Below are positions 1 through 7,334 of a stretch of DNA of 64,000 nucleotides, piece by piece. Origin of the DNA: Collinsella aerofaciens. Its GTDB lineage: Bacteria > Actinomycetota > Coriobacteriia > Coriobacteriales > Coriobacteriaceae. Below the pieces are notes generated by a model. It was given only the letters and a program-made list of their open reading frames with translations, was not told the origin of the DNA and did no database searches. The position numbers and the translations under genes were made by a program. The DNA lies in the NCBI RefSeq assembly GCF_005845035.1, contig NZ_SPFO01000002.1, positions 115,695-179,694 on the forward strand, in the 5' to 3' direction. Every line of letters begins with the position of its first letter. The first letter of the stretch is position 1.

Positions 1-14
1 ATCCAGGCAGTGTT

Positions 15-78
15 GCCATAAAAGAAAAGCCCCCGTTGCCGGAGGCTTCAAGTTCAATTGGTGCGGCGTATAGGATTC
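15..78 (-). repeat. Second copy of the tRNA-Arg 3' end plus terminator
   Basis: Bases 15-78 are identical, over 64 bases, to 205-268, exactly 190 bases further on. The block carries the last ~20 bases of tRNA-Arg including CCA and the terminator hairpin behind it, but the rest of the tRNA is missing. The DNA between the copies (79-204) holds GC-rich small hairpins such as ATCCGC-TTC-GCGGAT at 74-100 and no coding signal. It could be a tandem duplication or the trace of an integration at the tRNA 3' end. Confidence 0.8.
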
Positions 79-216
79 CGCGTATCCGCTTCGCGGATCC
101 GCACCGGCTTCGCCCGCCTGCCGGCGTGCTCGCCCGCGGGCTAAAAACGCTCCGCGTTTTCTTTACGCCCGCGCCTCGACCGAGATTCGAATCCATGGGA
201 TACCGCCATAAAAGAA

Positions 217-238
217 AAGCCCCCGTTGCCGGAGGCTT
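217..238 (-). terminator. Terminator of tRNA-Arg
   Basis: Read on the minus strand, an AAGCCTCCG/CGGGGGCTT stem-loop is followed by TTCTTTT. It lies 11 bases after the tRNA CCA end. Confidence 0.8.
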
Positions 239-248
239 CAAGTTCAAT

Positions 249-325
249 TGGTGCGGCGTATAGGATTCGAACCTATGACGTTCTGATTCGTAGTCAGACC
301 CTCTATCCAGCTGAGGTAACGCCGC
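249..325 (-). tRNA. tRNA-Arg (anticodon ACG)
   Basis: On the minus strand the cloverleaf is complete: a seven-pair acceptor stem (GCGGCGT with ACGCCGC), D-arm CTCAGCTGGATAGAG, anticodon loop CTACGAA giving ACG, T-loop TTCGAAT, discriminator A and an encoded CCA (249-251). The A at the wobble position would be expected to be edited to inosine. The terminator follows directly. Confidence 0.97.
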
Positions 326-402
326 AGCGCAAGACATATAAAACCACTTTAGCTTATTGGAGTCAAGCACAATCTCAAACTTTTTTGTGAAACGCAGTTT
401 TG

Positions 403-780
403 TCATGCTGCTCCGCACATACCGACGTTCCCCGTACGATCGATTGGCTTTTCGATCACGTCAAACTTAGCATCAAGTTCCCTCAGGAGCGATCTCACCC
501 GCTGGGCACAGTCATAATCGGCAAACGAGATGCTCAGCATGCGCGCGACCTGGTTGGAAGTCCCAACTCCATAGAAGTGCTCCAGCGCCACAAGCCCCTC
601 GTGCGTCACAAAGGTCTCGACCACATGCGGCGACTCCTCAAAGCACCATTGGGTCAACGGGCCCTCGCTCGCCTGCCGAACCACCAGGCCACCCATGCCA
701 GACGGCTCACACGTTACAAGCAGGTACTCCCCGCCCTCGTCGCTCTCAAACAAAACCACCCGATCATCAAACAACTCCAT
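403..780 (-). CDS. Hypothetical protein, 125 aa
   Basis: A 125-residue, probably soluble acidic protein that I do not recognise. It has no signal peptide or membrane segment. A strong ribosome site (AAAGGGGA) sits 7 bases before the ATG, and codon use is like that of its neighbours, so it is probably real. The C-terminus is NVGMCGAA. It is transcribed in the same direction as serS (upstream) and tRNA-Arg (downstream), separated from serS by a terminator. No role can be given. Confidence 0.7.
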   Translation of the reverse strand: MELFDDRVVLFESDEGGEYLLVTCEPSGMGGLVVRQASEGPLTQWCFEESPHVVETFVTHEGLVALEHFYGVGTSNQVARMLSISFADYDCAQRVRSLLRELDAKFDVIEKPIDRTGNVGMCGAA

Positions 781-907
781 CGCGTCCCCTTTCTCTCGCT
801 CTTATTTAGCAAAAGCATAGCAGGTAGATGGCTGTATACAGAACAGTTGTTCGTGTGTTTTCTATTGAGCTGTCCGCACGGCATGGTATGGACCTGCGCA
901 CGAAATA

Positions 908-929
908 GGGCGCCCCCGAAGGAGCGCCC
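908..929 (-). terminator. Terminator of serS
   Basis: Perfect GGGCGC/GCGCCC hairpin, 25 bases past the serS stop on the minus strand, followed by TATTTCG. Confidence 0.7.
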
Positions 930-953
930 TTGCATATCCCCTATGCAGCCAAC

Positions 954-2237
954 TTACGCGACCGGCTCGATCTTCTCGAGACCGCCCATGTAAGGACGCA
1001 GGACCTCGGGGATCGTGATGGTGCCGTCGGCGTTCTGGTAGTTCTCCAGAATGGCGGCCATGGTGCGGCCGGCCGGCAGGCCGGAACCGTTGAGAGTGTG
1101 CAGGTAGCGCGAACCCTTGAAGTTCTCGGGGTCGCGATACTTGATGTTGGCGCGGCGAGCCTGGAAGTCACCGCAGTTGGAGCAGGAGCTGATCTCCTTG
1201 TAGGCGTTGTAGCTCGGCAGCCAGACCTCGACGTCGTAGGTCTGACGGGCAGAGAAGCCCAAGTCGCCGGTGCACAGGCTAATCACGCGATACGGAAGGC
1301 CCAGCTGCTGCAGCAGGTACTCGGCCTCGGCGGTCATGCTCTCGAGCTCCTCGTCGGACTCCTCCGGCTTAGCGAACTTGACCATCTCGACCTTGTCGAA
1401 CTCGTGCTGACGGATGATGCCGCGGGTGTCGCGACCGGCGGAACCGGCCTCCTCGCGGAAGCAGGGGGTGAAGGCGGTGTAGCGGCGCGGCAGGGTGTCG
1501 GCGTCGAGGACCTCGCCGGCGTGCAGGTTGGTGAGCACGACCTCGGCGGTGGGGATCAGGAAGTTGTCACCCGAGACGTGGTAGGCGTCGTCCTCGAACT
1601 TGGGCAGCTGGCCCGTGCCGAACATGGTCTGACGCTTGACGACGATGGGCGGCCACCACTCCTTAAAACCACGGCTGGTGTGCGTATCGAGGAAGAAGTT
1701 GATGAGGGCGCGCTCCAGGCGGGCGCCGGCGCCACCGAGAACGGTAAAGCGGCTGCCGGAGAGCTTGTTGCCACGCTCGAAGTCGAGGATGTCCAGATCG
1801 GTGCCCAGATCCCAGTGCGGCTTAAAGTCGAAGTCGAACTCGCGCGGGGTGCCCCAGCGGCGACGCTCGATGTTCTCGTCCTCGTCCTTACCGTACGGGG
1901 TGGCATCGCACGGAATGTTGGGCAGGTGAGCCATGAAGCCGTACTGCTCCTGCTCGAGAGCGGTGCGGCGCTCGGCCAGACCGTCAATCTTCTCGTTGAC
2001 GGCGCGCACGGCCTCCTTGGCGGCCTCGGCCTCGTCCTTCTTGCCCTCCTTCATCAGGGCGCCAATCTTCTTGGACTCGGCGTTACGCGTGGCCTGGAGC
2101 TCCTCGACCTCGGTGATGACGGCACGGCGCTCGTCGTCGAGTTCAAAGAACTTCTCGCGATCCCAAGACGTCTGGCGATTTGCCATGGCGGTATCGATGG
2201 CATCGGGGTTCTCGCGAACAAACTTGATATCAAGCAT
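954..2237 (-). CDS. serS: Seryl-tRNA synthetase
   Basis: Charges tRNA-Ser with serine in the cytosol. The 427-residue protein opens with [12 protein letters not shown], the standard start of this family, so the ATG at 2237 with GGAGG five bases upstream is preferred to the longer frame beginning at 2264. Residues ~27-105 form the charged helical arm that grips the tRNA long arm (rich in E, K, A). The class II core follows, with motif 2 around [14 protein letters not shown] and motif 3 near the C-terminus ([15 protein letters not shown]). Length is typical. It is a single-gene unit with its own terminator; no T-box is visible in the 111 bases before it. Confidence 0.98.
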   Translation of the reverse strand: MLDIKFVRENPDAIDTAMANRQTSWDREKFFELDDERRAVITEVEELQATRNAESKKIGALMKEGKKDEAEAAKEAVRAVNEKIDGLAERRTALEQEQYGFMAHLPNIPCDATPYGKDEDENIERRRWGTPREFDFDFKPHWDLGTDLDILDFERGNKLSGSRFTVLGGAGARLERALINFFLDTHTSRGFKEWWPPIVVKRQTMFGTGQLPKFEDDAYHVSGDNFLIPTAEVVLTNLHAGEVLDADTLPRRYTAFTPCFREEAGSAGRDTRGIIRQHEFDKVEMVKFAKPEESDEELESMTAEAEYLLQQLGLPYRVISLCTGDLGFSARQTYDVEVWLPSYNAYKEISSCSNCGDFQARRANIKYRDPENFKGSRYLHTLNGSGLPAGRTMAAILENYQNADGTITIPEVLRPYMGGLEKIEPVA

Positions 2238-2348
2238 TAGATCCTCCGGCGATATACATTCCATTTAGGTTGCAACCTTGTACATGTATGGGCAAGTATA
2301 TACTTATGAGCGTTTACGACCCAACCCAACTACGCAAGAAGGCACCCA

Positions 2349-2522
2349 ATGGACGCAGTTTTTTCCTTTTTGTTTGGCACCCGCACCGGTTTTGCCATCC
2401 TTTTCGCCGGCGGCATCCTACTGTTTGCGATTCTTGCCTTTGTAATGGAGAAGCGCACCCATAAGATGTATGTCGACCGTGGCCCCAAGTCCGAGGACGA
2501 AGAAGACGGCTTCTGGGACTAG
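2349..2522 (+). CDS. Small single-pass membrane protein, 57 aa
   Basis: Starts MDAVFSFLFGTRTG, has one hydrophobic helix (about residues 13-32), then a charged tail ending DEEDGFWD. The start ATG is preceded by AAGAAGG at 8 bases. It is divergent from serS and followed by a small hairpin (2521-2543) and the large hairpin at 2574-2614. Short Coriobacteriia membrane proteins with this layout exist, but I cannot name its function. The composition (hydrophobic run then acidic tail, in one frame with a ribosome site) argues that it is real. Confidence 0.7.
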   Translation: MDAVFSFLFGTRTGFAILFAGGILLFAILAFVMEKRTHKMYVDRGPKSEDEEDGFWD

Positions 2523-2536
2523 CCTGCCAAAAAGAG

Positions 2537-2663
2537 ACAGGCTTATTTTGGTCGGTTTTATCTGGGCAAACGCAAGCGCCCCGCAACTGGAATTGAGCCA
2601 GTTGCGGGGCGCTTTTCGTACATGCAACAAAACCGCAGGAAAAACCTGCCAAAATAAACCTGT
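2537..2663. repeat. Nested palindrome with 17-bp perfect inner stem
   Basis: Outer arms 2537-2559 and 2641-2663 match as inverted repeats in 20 of 23 positions. Inside them, 2574-2590 and 2598-2614 form a perfect 17-bp stem with loop AATTGAG, followed by TTCG. It lies between the convergent small membrane gene and proC, so the inner hairpin can end transcription both ways. The outer arms are not needed for a terminator and look like a dispersed repeat. Confidence 0.75.
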
Positions 2664-2679
2664 CCCTAAATGGCGGGTT

Positions 2680-3450
2680 TTACTGGAGGGTGGCGTCGAT
2701 GGCCTTGACCAGGGCGCTGCGCATGCCGGCGTCCTCGAGCGCGACGACGCCCTTGATGGTGGCACCACCGGGCGAGCATACGGCATCCTTCATCGCCGCA
2801 GGATGCTGCCCCGTTGCAAGCTGCAGCTTTGCCGTGCCCAGCACCATCTGGCTCACAATGCGATAGGCATCGGCGCGCGGGATACCGTGCTTGACGGCCG
2901 CGTCGCCCAGGGCCTCGATCGCCATGGCGACAAATGCCGGTGCGCAACCGCCCACCGTGCCGCCCACAAACAGCAGGCTCGTGTCGAGCTCGACGACAGT
3001 GCCAAGCTTACCGAGCAGGTCGAGCACCACGGCACGCTGCTCGCCGTTGAGCGTAGAGGACTTCTCGCAGGCGATGACGCCCTCGCCCACCGAAACCGGC
3101 GTGTTGGGCACCGTCGAGATATGCGCGACACCCGGCAGGACCTGCTCCCACTTGGCGCTATCCCAAGTCCAGGCGACCGAAAGGACAACCTTGTCGGCTA
3201 GAGCGTCCTTGAGCGGAGCGAAGACCTTCTCGATCATGTACGGCTTGACCGCAGCAACCACGATATCGGATGCAGCGACAACCTCCGCCGCATCACGACA
3301 GGCAACCATCCCACGCGTCTCACAACGCTCAACCAAGGCGTCGTAGTGGCCCGCGCAGGCGCACATATCGCTCGCAGCCACACCGGCAGCGATCCAGCCA
3401 TCGGCCATAGCGCTCGCCATATTGCCAAAACCGACAAATCCAATCTTCAT
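2680..3450 (-). CDS. proC: Pyrroline-5-carboxylate reductase
   Basis: Last step of proline synthesis: NAD(P)H-dependent reduction of pyrroline-5-carboxylate. The 256-residue protein starts MKIGFVGFGNMASAM, a Rossmann GxGxM fold typical of ProC. The mid-region has MPNTP-like TVPNTPVSVGEG, and the C-terminal dimerisation part carries SPGGATIKGVVALEDAG, a ProC signature. Length is near the family norm (~265). Single gene; the next upstream gene is rlmH, 73 bases away. Confidence 0.96.
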   Translation of the reverse strand: MKIGFVGFGNMASAMADGWIAAGVAASDMCACAGHYDALVERCETRGMVACRDAAEVVAASDIVVAAVKPYMIEKVFAPLKDALADKVVLSVAWTWDSAKWEQVLPGVAHISTVPNTPVSVGEGVIACEKSSTLNGEQRAVVLDLLGKLGTVVELDTSLLFVGGTVGGCAPAFVAMAIEALGDAAVKHGIPRADAYRIVSQMVLGTAKLQLATGQHPAAMKDAVCSPGGATIKGVVALEDAGMRSALVKAIDATLQ

Positions 3451-3523
3451 ATCTCATAGTCCTCTCAGACACGCTCTTCAAAACGAAGGCTATTGTCCCA
3501 CGGCATTGTTTCGTATTGCCGAC

Positions 3524-3994
3524 CTATTTGTGATACGGCTCGCCACGGCTAATCTTGCAGGCGCGGTAAATTTGCTCCAGCAGCACCACGCGCGCCAAGT
3601 TATGCGGCAAGGTAATGCGTCCAAAGCTGAGCATCTCGTCGGCTCGTGCGCGCACGTCATCGCTCACGCCGTCCGATCCGCCAATCACAAAGGCGATGTC
3701 GCTGTTACCACGCAGCATAAGATCATCGAGCCGCGCCGAAAGCTCCTCGCTCGAGCGCTCTTTGCCCTCAATGGCAAGCAGGATCACATGCGCTCGAGGC
3801 GGCAGGGCTGCAAGTATCGCCGCCCCCTCCTTGTCGCGCGCGGCATCCACGCCGCCCGCCTTAGCCGGGTCGATATCAGCCACCTCGCGGACATCCACCT
3901 TGGCATAGGCGCCCAGGCGCTTGGTGTACTCGGCGCACGCGTCCTTCCAAAAGCGCTCCTTGAGCTTACCGACGCAAACGACGGTGTATTTCAC
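3524..3994 (-). CDS. rlmH: 23S rRNA (pseudouridine1915-N3)-methyltransferase RlmH
   Basis: Methylates pseudouridine 1915 in helix 69 of 23S rRNA using S-adenosylmethionine. The 156-residue length and the opening MKYTVVCVGKLKERFW are standard for this SPOUT-family enzyme. The knot region has FVIGGSDGVSDDV and the conserved end LPHNLARVVLLEQIYRACK (YRA near the C-terminus). It starts six bases after the stop of the SPFH gene, so the two are probably co-transcribed. Confidence 0.97.
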   Translation of the reverse strand: MKYTVVCVGKLKERFWKDACAEYTKRLGAYAKVDVREVADIDPAKAGGVDAARDKEGAAILAALPPRAHVILLAIEGKERSSEELSARLDDLMLRGNSDIAFVIGGSDGVSDDVRARADEMLSFGRITLPHNLARVVLLEQIYRACKISRGEPYHK

Positions 3995-4000
3995 GCGCGT

Positions 4001-4939
4001 CTACTCCTTCGAATCGTTTTGAACTTTGCCGGCGGCCAGCATCTGCTCGAACATCGAGGCCGACTGCGAAAAGTCGCTCGGCAGCACGACCGTCGAGGTT
4101 TTACCCGTGCGAGCGAACTCCGTCATCATCTCGGACCACTGCGTAAACATGAACAGTTGGTTGGCCTCGTCATTGCCGACACCCGTCTCCTGGATGATCT
4201 CGAGCGAATCTTTGATACCCAGCGCGATGGCCTTGCGCTGGTTGGCGATGCCCTCGCCCGCCTTTTCCATAGCCTCAGCCTCGGCGGTCGCCTCGGTGAC
4301 GCGCTTGATGCGGTCTGCCTCAGCGAGCTCCTGTGCCGCAGCGCGCTTGCGCTGGGCGGCGTTGATGTCGTTCATGGAGTTCTCAACCTCGGTCGGCAGT
4401 GCGATTTTGGTGATGAGCGTCGACACGAGGGTGAAGCCGTAGGCGGCCATCTGCTCGGAAACGGTAGCGTTGACATCCTTGGCGATGTCGTCCTTCTTGG
4501 CAAAGACCTCATCGAGTGTGTAGACGGGAATCGAAGAGCGCAGGGCGTCGGTGATGAAGTCACGCATCTGGTCGACGGGCTCCTGCAGCATATAGTAGCT
4601 CTTGTAGATGCCCGAATCTGCCGGGCCGGCGCCCATGTCATAGCTCACGTGGTACTGAGCAGAGACCTCAAGGCCGATGGTCACGTTGTCCTGGGTCTTA
4701 ACGTCGATGCCAAAACCGTTTTTCATGGTTCGCAGACTCACCGTGGCGGCCTTGCGGTCGATCACGGGCACCTTCATGTGGAAGCCCGCGTTGACGATGC
4801 GGTTAAACTTGCCCAGACGCTCGATGATCACGGCATGCTGCTGTTCAACGACGTAGCAGGCGTTGGGAAGCAGCAGCAACAGAATGATGATGGGAATCAA
4901 AAGGCTGGTAAGGGCAGCGATGATACCGGACAACAGCAT
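4001..4939 (-). CDS. SPFH/Band 7 (stomatin-like) membrane protein
   Basis: A 312-residue protein with one N-terminal membrane helix (about residues 3-27) and a cytoplasmic SPFH domain (QQHAVIIERLGKFNRIVNAGFH onwards), then an Ala/Glu-rich coiled coil (AQRKRAAAQELAEADRIKRV). Such proteins oligomerise as scaffolds in membrane microdomains and often support proteases or secretion. The ATG at 4939 has GAGGAGA in front, better than the longer frame from 4960. It is followed by rlmH. The exact partner cannot be told from context. Confidence 0.92.
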   Translation of the reverse strand: MLLSGIIAALTSLLIPIIILLLLLPNACYVVEQQHAVIIERLGKFNRIVNAGFHMKVPVIDRKAATVSLRTMKNGFGIDVKTQDNVTIGLEVSAQYHVSYDMGAGPADSGIYKSYYMLQEPVDQMRDFITDALRSSIPVYTLDEVFAKKDDIAKDVNATVSEQMAAYGFTLVSTLITKIALPTEVENSMNDINAAQRKRAAAQELAEADRIKRVTEATAEAEAMEKAGEGIANQRKAIALGIKDSLEIIQETGVGNDEANQLFMFTQWSEMMTEFARTGKTSTVVLPSDFSQSASMFEQMLAAGKVQNDSKE

Positions 4940-5016
4940 GGTCTCTCCTCTGATAGGCACACGTTGGCATTAGGATACCCGCACGAAGCAGCTGTGTGAC
5001 ACCAACAAGAGGACCC

Positions 5017-5235
5017 GTGGTCAAAAAAGGCCAAATATGAGTACTGTTACCAGTTTAGTAACAGCGTATTTGGGTCAAAATCGCCTCGTTGAACCCGAGG
5101 TCTATCGAAATTACTTCATTTTGTCTCAAGGTTGAGCCAAATTAGCGTACATCTGTTGCGCAAAATGAGCAAAAATAGCTTCATGAAATGTCTCTATTTT
5201 CATGTCAGTACTCATATTTGCCACTTTTTGACCAC
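5017..5235. repeat. 219-bp element with 30-bp terminal inverted repeats (copy A)
   Basis: The ends 5017-5046 and 5206-5235 are inverted repeats matching in 27 of 30 positions; both begin GTGGTCAAAAA and end GAGTACTG. The inside is AT-rich and non-coding. A related copy lies at 40384-40610 with the same ends. No target duplication is evident. This fills most of the 387-base gap upstream of the SPFH gene, next to the tRNA-Leu terminator. Confidence 0.8.
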
Positions 5236-5295
5236 AGGGACATCTACCGCGCGAAATCGATATGTCAAATCTGCCAAAACGGCCCATAACAAAAA

Positions 5296-5315
5296 AGCTC
5301 CCATTGCTGGGAGCT
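5296..5315 (-). terminator. Terminator of tRNA-Leu
   Basis: AGCTCCC/GGGAGCT stem followed on the minus strand by a run of T, 12 bases past the tRNA 3' end. Confidence 0.85.
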
Positions 5316-5326
5316 CTTTCAATCAA

Positions 5327-5413
5327 TGGTGCGGGCGAAAGGACTTGAACCTTCATGGGGTTGCCCCCATACGGACCTGAACCGTACGCGTCTGCCAATT
5401 CCGCCACGCCCGC
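5327..5413 (-). tRNA. tRNA-Leu (anticodon CAG)
   Basis: Class II tRNA of 87 bases with a long variable arm (TGGGGGCAACCCCA), acceptor GCGGGCG/CGCCCGC, anticodon stem TACGG/CCGTA around loop TTCAGGT giving CAG, T-loop TTCAAGT, and an encoded CCA. Confidence 0.97.
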
Positions 5414-5456
5414 GTGCAGGAATTAGAATAACGGAGCGCCACCACGAACGCAAGAA

Positions 5457-6374
5457 CTATTTTTGAAAAAGTTTGCAGGCATTCTCCCAAGCGGCTTGCG
5501 CGATTGTTTCGGCGTCCTCACCAGTGCGATCGACACGGTCGTTAACCAGCGCGTTTGCCGTAATGGAGATCATTGCGGGCTCGCATTCAAGACCGCGGAT
5601 GGGCTCCGGAGCCATATACGGGCAATCCGTCTCGAACAAAATTCGATCGAGTGGGGTTGCCGCAAATGTCTCGCGCACGTCGTCGTTGCGCTTGAAGGTG
5701 GCCGCACCACCATAGGCGATATAGCAGCCCAGCTCCACAAAGCGCTCCATCGTGGCGCGGTCCTCGCCAAAGCAGTGCAGCACACAACCGGCCTGGGGCA
5801 CGCCCACCTCACGAAGCACGTTGTAGGCGTCCACGTGCGAGGTGCGCTCCTGGTCCGTGTCCTCGTGACGCAGATGTAGCTCCACCGGCACGTTACGGCA
5901 CACGGCAAGCTCGAGCTGGCGCGCCATGCAGTCAATCTGCACGTTATGGGGTGCCGGCGCGATATCGTCGTCATAGTCCATGTGGTAGTCCAGGCCGATT
6001 TCGCCAATACCGGCGCATAAGGGATCATCGAGTGCGGCAACGACCTGTGCGTGAACGTCGTCGGCATAGTCCGGCGCGCCATACGGATGCACGCCGGCAA
6101 GATACTTGATCTGCGGGATATCCTGCATCGGCAGAATCTCGCGCGTCAGCCAGTCGCTATAGTCCGTCACGCTGCGTTTATCAGCGATGGGGTCGAACAT
6201 CGTCACCAACAGGTCGACGCCCGCCGCCTTGGCACGCACGAGCGTCTCAGGCACATCCTTGCCCCAGAACGAAAGCAGATGCGCATGCGTGTCGGCAAGC
6301 GGTGCCAAGGGCACGGGACAAGCAACCGTCTTCTTTTTCTTGGTAAACGTCACACGTTCGGCATTAGGCATCAT
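5457..6374 (-). CDS. tatD: TatD-family metal-dependent hydrolase
   Basis: A TIM-barrel phosphoesterase of the YcfH/TatD type, usually a metal-dependent DNase. The THAH metal motif is at residues 29-32, later ligands appear as GEIGLDYH, LHLRHEDT, HCFGE and ETDCPYMAP, all classic. The 305-residue length is ~45 longer than the shortest members because of an N-terminal Lys-rich leader. The start overlaps the end of rsmA by 11 bases (either of two adjacent ATGs would serve), so the two are translationally coupled, as in the widespread metG-tatD-rsmA cluster. Confidence 0.94.
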   Translation of the reverse strand: MMPNAERVTFTKKKKTVACPVPLAPLADTHAHLLSFWGKDVPETLVRAKAAGVDLLVTMFDPIADKRSVTDYSDWLTREILPMQDIPQIKYLAGVHPYGAPDYADDVHAQVVAALDDPLCAGIGEIGLDYHMDYDDDIAPAPHNVQIDCMARQLELAVCRNVPVELHLRHEDTDQERTSHVDAYNVLREVGVPQAGCVLHCFGEDRATMERFVELGCYIAYGGAATFKRNDDVRETFAATPLDRILFETDCPYMAPEPIRGLECEPAMISITANALVNDRVDRTGEDAETIAQAAWENACKLFQK

Positions 6375-7224
6375 GGATTAGCTCCTGGGCCAGACGGACA
6401 AAGTCAGCAACATCAAGCGTCTCGGCGCGCGTGGTGGGTGCAATACCGCAAGCCTCAAAGGCAGCATCGAGCACGTCCTTGGCAAAGCCGTTGGCGCTCA
6501 TGGAATTGCGGATGGTCTTGCGACGCTGAGCAAATGCAGCATCAATCACGCGGGCCACAAATTCGCGATCGAACCCCTCGGGCACCACGCCGTCAACACG
6601 GTCGATACGCACGACGGCCGAGTCCACGTGCGGCGCCGGCATAAAGCAACGCGGCGGCACCTCAAAGCGACCCGTCACCTGCGCGTACAGGCCGAGTTTT
6701 GCCGTGTAGCCGCCATAGGTCTTGTTACCGGGCGTTGCGGCAATGCGATCGGCAACCTCCTTTTGCACCATGACGACGGCACGCTTGAGCGCCGGCATCG
6801 TCTGGAAGAACTGAAGGATGATCGTCGCCGCCACGTTGTAGGGCAGATTCGCGACAAACACCGTCGGCGTACCGCCCGCAACCTGCTCAATCTGCTCCGG
6901 GCCCACCTTGAGCGCATCGCCCATGATAAAGCGGAAGTTGGCATAGTCGGCGGCGTGGGCGTCAAGCACCGGCTCAAGCTCGGGATCGGCCTCGATCGAC
7001 GTAACGCACGCCGCCTCCTGCAGCAACGCAAGTGTCAACGTGCCGCAACCCGGACCCACCTCGAGTACGCGCTCGTCACCTGCAAGCTCGGCAAGCTCGC
7101 AGATACGCTCGATCACATGATTGTCGATTAGAAAGTTCTGGCCCAGGCGATGCTTAGTCGCAAGGCCAAACTCCTCTAGCAGCTCCCTGGTGGCCGTGGG
7201 GTTTGCCAAAGGCGAAGTTGTCAT
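6364..7224 (-). CDS. rsmA: 16S rRNA dimethyladenosine transferase RsmA
   Basis: Dimethylates A1518 and A1519 in the 3' hairpin of 16S rRNA during small-subunit assembly. The 286-residue protein has QNFLID (residues 29-34), the SAM motif LEVGPGCGTLT (~55-65) and the catalytic NLPY motif (VANLPYNVAA), then a KsgA-type C-terminal domain with RRKTIRNSM. It follows metG by 110 bases that include a terminator hairpin, and overlaps tatD. Confidence 0.97.
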   Translation of the reverse strand: MTTSPLANPTATRELLEEFGLATKHRLGQNFLIDNHVIERICELAELAGDERVLEVGPGCGTLTLALLQEAACVTSIEADPELEPVLDAHAADYANFRFIMGDALKVGPEQIEQVAGGTPTVFVANLPYNVAATIILQFFQTMPALKRAVVMVQKEVADRIAATPGNKTYGGYTAKLGLYAQVTGRFEVPPRCFMPAPHVDSAVVRIDRVDGVVPEGFDREFVARVIDAAFAQRRKTIRNSMSANGFAKDVLDAAFEACGIAPTTRAETLDVADFVRLAQELIHDA

Positions 7225-7262
7225 GGTTGCCTCCTTAGCATGATGGCGGCGTCTTGAAACAA

Positions 7263-7292
7263 AAGGGCATGGACCGTGGCGGCCATGCCCTT
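7263..7292 (-). terminator. Terminator of metG
   Basis: A ten-pair AAGGGCATGG/CCATGCCCTT hairpin followed on the minus strand by TTGTTT, 42 bases past the metG stop. It would separate metG from rsmA. Confidence 0.8.
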
Positions 7293-7334
7293 ACAGCTAA
7301 ACAACAAATTGCCGATATGGCGCTCGCGCGGTCT

